A model generated the notes under the pieces. It had not been told where the DNA came from and did not search any database. It worked only from the letters and a program-made list of their open reading frames with translations. Positions 5,872 to 9,946 of a stretch of DNA of 9,946 bases are shown here, in pieces (position 1 is the stretch's first letter; each line of letters starts with the position of its first letter). Position numbers and translations under genes: made by a program. The stretch is from assembly GCA_964550845.1 (NCBI GenBank), contig CAZKAD010000039.1, forward strand, positions 1 to 9,946. The letters run 5' to 3'. This DNA is from CAYTKU01 sp964550845 (GTDB taxonomy: Bacteria; Patescibacteriota; Patescibacteriia; Magasanikbacterales; UBA922).

Positions 5872-8424
5872 TTATACGAGAGCAAATGTATTTTTTTCGT
5901 ACGTGAGCTTCAATTTTTTCTTGGCAGTTGCTTTTTTCTTTTGCTCAAACAAAAGAGGAAATAAAATTCTTTCGAGAGTTGAATGTATGCTTCGCGCTCC
6001 CATATCGTGGCCAAGATTTTTTATGATTTCATTGATTGCTTTTTCATCAAGCGTAATAGAAAGTCGATATTCCTTTTTGAGCCCTTCGCAAATCCGTGCA
6101 ATACGCTGCTGTACAATCGTTTGTAGACTTTCTTTTTCAAGGGGAGAAAAGAGGCACACTCCATCAAGTCGAGCCAAAAGTGGTGCACCAAAATTCTCTT
6201 TGAGTGCCGATTGTAGAGAGAGTTCTTTTTCGGCGCTCAGACCTTCTTCTCGAGTATTTCCAAATCCAATGCCACTGTGTTTAAAGAGTTCTGCACCAAC
6301 ATTACTCGTTAATATAACAATGGCATGGCGGAAAATAATTTTTTTCCCATTACTTTCGGTGAGTTCTCCTTCATCAAGGATCTGTAAAAGCAGTTTAAGA
6401 ACATCCCCATGCGCTTTATCCACTTCATCGAAAAGAACCACACTATAGGGACGTTTACGCAAATTTTCTGCAAAGTGATTACGTTCTTTGTATCCAATAT
6501 ACCCAGCTGGAGATCCAAGGAGTTTGGAAATACCATGTTGTTCAGAAAATTCACTCATATCCATTTTGATGAGCGCTTTTTCATCTCTGTAGAGTTCACT
6601 CGCCAACAGTTTGGCAAGTTCTGTTTTTCCCACTCCCGTTGGACCAACAAAGAGAAAAGAGGCAAATGGTTGATTTTTATTTTTCAACCCCAAAGAAGAA
6701 CGTTGAAGTGTTTCAACGACTTGATCAATAGCTTTTTCTTGTCCAATAATCTGCGTTTTAAGTTTTTCTTTCAGCTTTTGAAGCTGTGTATATTCGTCTT
6801 CAAGGAAAATATCTTTGGTGGTGTGCAATTTTTTACCAAGGACACTTGCAACATCATGAAGCGTCACTTCTTTTCGTTTGCTCGGTTTTATGTTATTTAA
6901 TTTTTTTTCAAGTCGTGTAATTTCTGTGACAGTTTTTTCTTCTATGTTTTTCCATTTTTTGGCTTTTTCAAACTCTTCATTGACGATACAATCTTGTTTT
7001 TTTTCTCGAGCATCGGACAGCTTTTTTTCAAGACGAATATACTCTGATTTGAGCGGATGTGTAGGAGTATTTACTTTTACGGCTGCTGCAGCTTCGTCAA
7101 GAATATCAATGGCTTTATCTGGGAGAAAATTATCATGAATAAATTTCATCGAAAGATCAACGATATGTTCGAGTAGTATTTTTGGTATTTTTACTTCATG
7201 ATACTCTTCATAGAGTGGAGAAATTCCTTGAAGAATACGAATTGTATCATCGCGGCTTGGTTCTTCTACTTGTATACTTTGAAAGCGTCTTTCAAGAGCT
7301 GGATCACTACTCATATATTTTTTATATTCATCAAGAGTTGTGGCCCCAATACAACGAAGTTTGCCTCGTGCAAGAGCAGGTTTGAGAATATTGGCAGCAT
7401 CCATGGTACCTTGGTTGGATCCTGCTCCAATAATATTGTGGATTTCATCAATAAACAAAATTGCATCAGGTCTTTTAGAAATTTCTTCAGTTATCTGCCG
7501 TAGTCTTGCCTCAAATTCTCCACGATAAATAGTCCCTGAAATAAGAAGGGTCAAATCAAGTGAAAGAATTTTTTTTCGTTTTAAAACATCAGGAACTTTT
7601 CCTTCAACAATCCTTTTGGCCAAACCTTCAACAATGGCTGTTTTTCCCACTCCAGGTTCACCCACTAATACCGGATTATTTTTTGTTCGACGAGAGAGAA
7701 TATGGATGAGTCGTTCAATCTCGGGTTCTCGGCCAATCACTGGATCAATGTTTTTTTGCTCTTTGCTGGCAGTGAGATTGACCGTAAATAGATCAAGAAC
7801 CGTTGGCTTTGTATTTTTTTGTTTTTCTTTTGGCTCGTTGGGATTTTCTTCTGGGGCTGCTGGTGGGGGACTAATTACCAGAGAAGCGTTTTCGTTTTGT
7901 TCACCAAGTTCTTCCATAAGTGAAGATACTTCTTCAACTGCAGGAAATTTATTTGCGCTGTCCAAAATATGGATTACTTCATCTTCAAGCGTTTCTTCTT
8001 CAAGTTTCATTTCTTTCAAGAGTTTTTCCAGTTCATGGTCATGTGTATGGAGGAGTCCATACAGCAGATGCTCTGTCCCAACATAGTTTTGCTCGTATTC
8101 ATAGGCCAGGAGCATGGCTTTTTCAAGTGCTTTTTTAGAAAGTTCACTCAGTTCCGACAATGTCGCTGTGGTATTCGATCCAGATTGCTCCGATGTTTTT
8201 AGGAGTGTTTTTTGTTTTTCGAGTAGTAATAAAATGGTCTTTTCTTCAAATTTTAATTTTATAAGAATTTCTGCACCAAGCGATCCTTTTTCTTGAAGAA
8301 CCGAAAGAAGAAGGTGAAGTGGGGTTACTTCTGTGTGTTTGAGCGAGGTAGCAAAACCAATGGCTCGGGCCAAGGCATTTTTGAGATGATTAGAAAGGTT
8401 ATCGAGGATTTGTTTGGAATTCAT
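5872..8424 (-). CDS. clpC: ATP-dependent Clp protease ATP-binding subunit ClpC
   Basis: A hexameric AAA+ unfoldase of 850 aa that feeds proteins to ClpP in the cytoplasm. Parts in order: Clp N-domain double repeat at 1-155 (with TPLHLLL and GTEHLLYGLL); a Pro/Glu-rich linker at about 165-215; first AAA+ module with Walker A GEPGVGKT at 255-262 and Walker B ILFIDE at 322-327; a middle domain with a UVR-like segment at about 468-506; second AAA+ module with Walker A GPTGVGKT at 594-601 and Walker B VVLFDE at 662-667; sensor 2 GARS at 809-812. The short UVR-type middle region separates it from ClpB, and the IGF tripeptide at 719-721 is the ClpP-docking loop, so it should work with ClpP. In the first pore loop the usual KYRGEF reads IYRGEF (I299, Y300); the second pore loop has GYIGY with Y642. 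First gene of the operon, transcribed from a promoter at about 8475-8503. No Shine-Dalgarno sequence. Confidence 0.97.
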   Translation of the reverse strand: MNSKQILDNLSNHLKNALARAIGFATSLKHTEVTPLHLLLSVLQEKGSLGAEILIKLKFEEKTILLLLEKQKTLLKTSEQSGSNTTATLSELSELSKKALEKAMLLAYEYEQNYVGTEHLLYGLLHTHDHELEKLLKEMKLEEETLEDEVIHILDSANKFPAVEEVSSLMEELGEQNENASLVISPPPAAPEENPNEPKEKQKNTKPTVLDLFTVNLTASKEQKNIDPVIGREPEIERLIHILSRRTKNNPVLVGEPGVGKTAIVEGLAKRIVEGKVPDVLKRKKILSLDLTLLISGTIYRGEFEARLRQITEEISKRPDAILFIDEIHNIIGAGSNQGTMDAANILKPALARGKLRCIGATTLDEYKKYMSSDPALERRFQSIQVEEPSRDDTIRILQGISPLYEEYHEVKIPKILLEHIVDLSMKFIHDNFLPDKAIDILDEAAAAVKVNTPTHPLKSEYIRLEKKLSDAREKKQDCIVNEEFEKAKKWKNIEEKTVTEITRLEKKLNNIKPSKRKEVTLHDVASVLGKKLHTTKDIFLEDEYTQLQKLKEKLKTQIIGQEKAIDQVVETLQRSSLGLKNKNQPFASFLFVGPTGVGKTELAKLLASELYRDEKALIKMDMSEFSEQHGISKLLGSPAGYIGYKERNHFAENLRKRPYSVVLFDEVDKAHGDVLKLLLQILDEGELTESNGKKIIFRHAIVILTSNVGAELFKHSGIGFGNTREEGLSAEKELSLQSALKENFGAPLLARLDGVCLFSPLEKESLQTIVQQRIARICEGLKKEYRLSITLDEKAINEIIKNLGHDMGARSIHSTLERILFPLLFEQKKKATAKKKLKLTYEKNTFALV

Positions 8425-8437
8425 AAAACAGAAAAAA

Positions 8438-8501
8438 GGCTAAAACCGGGTTCGCTTGCCCAAAAACTTCATTTATTATATACTTTTTTTAGGTTTTTAG
8501 C
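8438..8501. repeat. Inverted repeat flanking the divergent promoters
   Basis: GGCTAAAACC at 8438-8447 is matched in inverted orientation by GGTTTTTAGC at 8492-8501: the shared core is GCTAAAA(A)CC, with one extra A in the right copy. About 44 bp lie between the arms. The right arm overlaps the clpC -35; the left arm lies in the clpC leader and just upstream of the other gene's -35. It could be a pair of operator half-sites, but in AT-rich DNA a match of this length may be chance. Confidence 0.3.
8456..8484 (+). promoter_or_regulatory. Predicted sigma-70-type promoter for the phosphohexomutase gene
   Basis: TTGCCC (8456-8461) and TATACT (8479-8484) are 17 bp apart, starting transcription near 8491 with a leader of about 28 nt before the ATG at 8519. 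Its -10 overlaps the -10 of the opposing clpC promoter by two bases. A weaker alternative -10, TAAAAT at 8506-8511, has no good -35 and lies very close to the start codon. Confidence 0.42.
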
Positions 8502-8503
8502 AA
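8475..8503 (-). promoter_or_regulatory. Predicted sigma-70-type promoter for the clpC operon
   Basis: On the minus strand TTGCTA (8503-8498) and a perfect TATAAT (8480-8475) are separated by 17 bp. Transcription would start near 8468, giving a leader of roughly 44 nt before the clpC ATG at 8424. It is the only good promoter seen upstream of the seven-gene minus-strand run. No CIRCE or CtsR heptad repeat, the usual clp operators, is visible. Confidence 0.55.
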
Positions 8504-8518
8504 TGTAAAATAATTGAT

Positions 8519-9889
8519 ATGAACTTTCCAGAAAAGATTTTTAAAGCCTATGATATACGGGGTGTATATGGTCAAGAATTAGATGAAGAATTAGCCTTTA
8601 AAATAGGCCAAGCGTACGCTCGTTTACTTTCTGAAGAAAATAAAGGAAAAAGGCTTCAGGTGGTCGTTGGAGGTGATATGCGAATATCGACACCTATCCT
8701 GAAAAGTAGCCTTATAAAAGGAATTTTACAGGCAGGAATTGATGTGGTGGATGTAGGTCTGGTAAGTACACCAACGTTCTACGGGGTTGTTGCTCTTTAT
8801 GGATATGATGGTGGAGTCCAAGTTTCAGCTTCCCATAACCCCAAAGAATATAATGGATTCAAGCTCGTTCGCGCTCATGCTGTACCGATCAGTGGTGATA
8901 CCGGGATACATGATATAAAAGAACTGGTTCGAAACTTCAATCCTCTCCAGTCATCTCAAGTTGGAGTATGTACAAGTCGCGATGGTCTTGTCCATGAAAT
9001 TGTAGAAAAGGAAATAGTTGAATGGAGTATCGAAAGAAGTAAAATTCGTCCCTTGAAAATTGTAGTTGATGCAGCGAACGCAATGGGAGCTCTTGATATT
9101 GACGCTCTGTTTTCTGGTTTACCTTGTGAAATTATCCGTTTAAATTTTGAGCTCGATGGTTCTTTTCCTTCACATGAAGCAGATCCTATAAAAGAAGAAA
9201 ATTTGAAACTTTTGTGTGATGCTGTTGTAAAACACGGAGCTGATATAGGTATTGCACCAGATGGAGATGGAGATCGTTATTTTTTTGTCGATGAAAAAGG
9301 AAAAATAGTCCGACAGGAAATTTTGCGAGGGATTATGGCTCAGCTTGCACTCAAAAAATATCCTGGAGCAACAGTTTGCTATGATATTCGTCCAGGAAAA
9401 ATTACTGAAGATCTTATTGTGGAAGCTGGAGGAAAACCAGTTGTGACAAGGGTTGGGCATTCTTTAATTAAAGAACATATGCTCAGATCTGGAGCTATAT
9501 TTGGCGGTGAATCATCTGGACATTATTTTTATAAATTTTCTTTTGGAACCTTTGAGGCACCAACTGTCCATATTTTGCAATTTTTGCAATTTATTTCACA
9601 AGAAAATAGATCGCTGAGTGAAATCATTGCTCCACACCAAAAGTATTTTCATTCAGGAGAAATAAATTTTGTTGTTGAAGATAAAGAAGGAAAAATGACG
9701 GAATTGGCACAGCATTATTCTGAGGGTAAGGTTTCTTTTCTCGATGGTGTGAGTGTTGAATATCCAGATTGGTGGTTCAATGTCCGTCCATCAAATACAG
9801 AATCACTTCTGCGTCTCAATCTCGAAGCACGTACAAAAGAATTACTGGATGAAAAAGTAGAGGAAGTGAAACAGATCATTGTAAAATAA
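8519..9889 (+). CDS. manB: Phosphomannomutase/phosphoglucomutase (alpha-D-phosphohexomutase family)
   Basis: Cytoplasmic enzyme of 456 aa that interconverts hexose 6-phosphate and 1-phosphate through a phosphoserine and a bisphosphate intermediate, feeding nucleotide-sugar synthesis for envelope glycans. All four domains are present at normal length: FKAYDIRG at 8-15; catalytic loop SASHNP at 103-108 with S105 as the phosphoserine; magnesium loop DGDGDR at 248-253 (D248, D250, D252); sugar-binding loop GGESSGH at 329-335; phosphate-binding loop RPSNTES at 423-429. The layout matches AlgC/ManB-type PMM/PGM rather than GlmM, whose sugar and phosphate loops differ; mannose versus glucose preference cannot be read from the sequence, so the symbol is provisional. 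It is transcribed away from clpC, appears to be a single-gene unit, and ends in a strong terminator 1 bp after the stop codon. No Shine-Dalgarno sequence precedes the ATG. Confidence 0.95.
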   Translation: MNFPEKIFKAYDIRGVYGQELDEELAFKIGQAYARLLSEENKGKRLQVVVGGDMRISTPILKSSLIKGILQAGIDVVDVGLVSTPTFYGVVALYGYDGGVQVSASHNPKEYNGFKLVRAHAVPISGDTGIHDIKELVRNFNPLQSSQVGVCTSRDGLVHEIVEKEIVEWSIERSKIRPLKIVVDAANAMGALDIDALFSGLPCEIIRLNFELDGSFPSHEADPIKEENLKLLCDAVVKHGADIGIAPDGDGDRYFFVDEKGKIVRQEILRGIMAQLALKKYPGATVCYDIRPGKITEDLIVEAGGKPVVTRVGHSLIKEHMLRSGAIFGGESSGHYFYKFSFGTFEAPTVHILQFLQFISQENRSLSEIIAPHQKYFHSGEINFVVEDKEGKMTELAQHYSEGKVSFLDGVSVEYPDWWFNVRPSNTESLLRLNLEARTKELLDEKVEEVKQIIVK

Positions 9890-9890
9890 T

Positions 9891-9921
9891 AAAAAGAGAG
9901 CTTTTTGAGCTCTCTTTTTTT
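9891..9921 (+). terminator. Intrinsic (Rho-independent) terminator
   Basis: A 12-bp perfect stem (9891-9902 with 9908-9919) closes a 5-nt loop TTTTG and is followed by a T-run to 9921. The GC-rich core is GAGAGCT/AGCTCTC. Because the stem begins with five A residues, it also reads as a terminator in the other direction, so it may stop transcription from both sides. It follows the phosphohexomutase stop codon directly. The remaining 25 bp to the window end show nothing recognisable. Confidence 0.92.
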
Positions 9922-9946
9922 GGTGAAATATTTTTAGAGTGATTTT

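Noticed and set aside
5852..6448. 198-codon plus-strand ORF opposite the end of clpC
   Set aside because: It lies antisense to a fully conserved AAA+ domain, its translation shows no recognisable motif, and it is rich in Ser/Phe as expected for a reverse-strand shadow.
7616..8086. 156-codon plus-strand serine-rich ORF
   Set aside because: Antisense to the ClpC N-domain, linker and Walker A region; the serine runs mirror the Glu/Leu codons on the real strand.
1..8424. Alternative genetic code (TGA as glycine)
   Set aside because: All genes are uninterrupted under the standard code and start within a few bases of the preceding TAA/TAG stop, so no TGA read-through is needed.
8492..8518. Possible CIRCE (HrcA) operator starting TTAGCAATG
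   Set aside because: The left half resembles TTAGCACTC, but the expected GAGTGCTAA at 9-bp spacing is absent (the bases there read TGATATGAA).
1..9946. tRNA, rRNA, CRISPR array, insertion sequence or phage genes
   Set aside because: Nearly every base is in recognised coding sequence; no cloverleaf, spaced direct repeats, transposase or integrase motifs were found.

Overview
The window looks like chromosomal DNA from a low-to-moderate GC bacterium, most likely a member of the Candidate Phyla Radiation (Patescibacteria). The main clues are a VirB2/TrbC-like 'T4SS pilin' membrane module of the type common in that group, here fused to an amidase; a membrane-anchored beta-propeller followed by a DsbA-like thiol oxidoreductase; very tight gene packing; and AT-rich leaders without Shine-Dalgarno sequences. 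The lineage is inferred from family resemblance, since no ribosomal marker is present. The standard genetic code fits: all ORFs are intact with TAA/TAG stops and no in-frame TGA.

Layout. From 8424 down to the left edge, seven genes lie on the minus strand with gaps of only 2, 9, 18, 5, 4 and 26 bp, so they probably form one operon. In transcription order they are: clpC (AAA+ unfoldase); a 116-aa helical protein; a 346-aa single-span protein with an acidic linker and coiled coils; a membrane-anchored beta-propeller protein; a membrane-anchored DsbA-like oxidoreductase; a signal peptide + two-span pilin-like module fused to an AmpD-like zinc amidase; and radA, whose C-terminal end lies beyond base 1. 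The only intergenic space of note is 8425-8518. It holds two face-to-face promoters whose -10 elements overlap, one for the clpC operon and one for the plus-strand phosphomannomutase/phosphoglucomutase gene (8519-9889). That gene ends in a strong intrinsic terminator at 9891-9921.

How the parts may work together. Four of the seven operon products are predicted to be membrane-associated or exported: the 346-aa protein, the propeller, DsbA and the amidase. The DsbA-like protein could form disulfides in its neighbours: the amidase has eight cysteines in its exported part and the propeller has a single close pair. ClpC and RadA are cytoplasmic quality-control and DNA-repair/recombination proteins. 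The sugar-phosphate mutase supplies activated sugars for envelope polymers. An envelope-remodelling module co-expressed with a Clp unfoldase is a reasonable hypothesis, but nothing in the sequence proves a joint function. No RNA genes, mobile elements or CRISPR arrays were seen.
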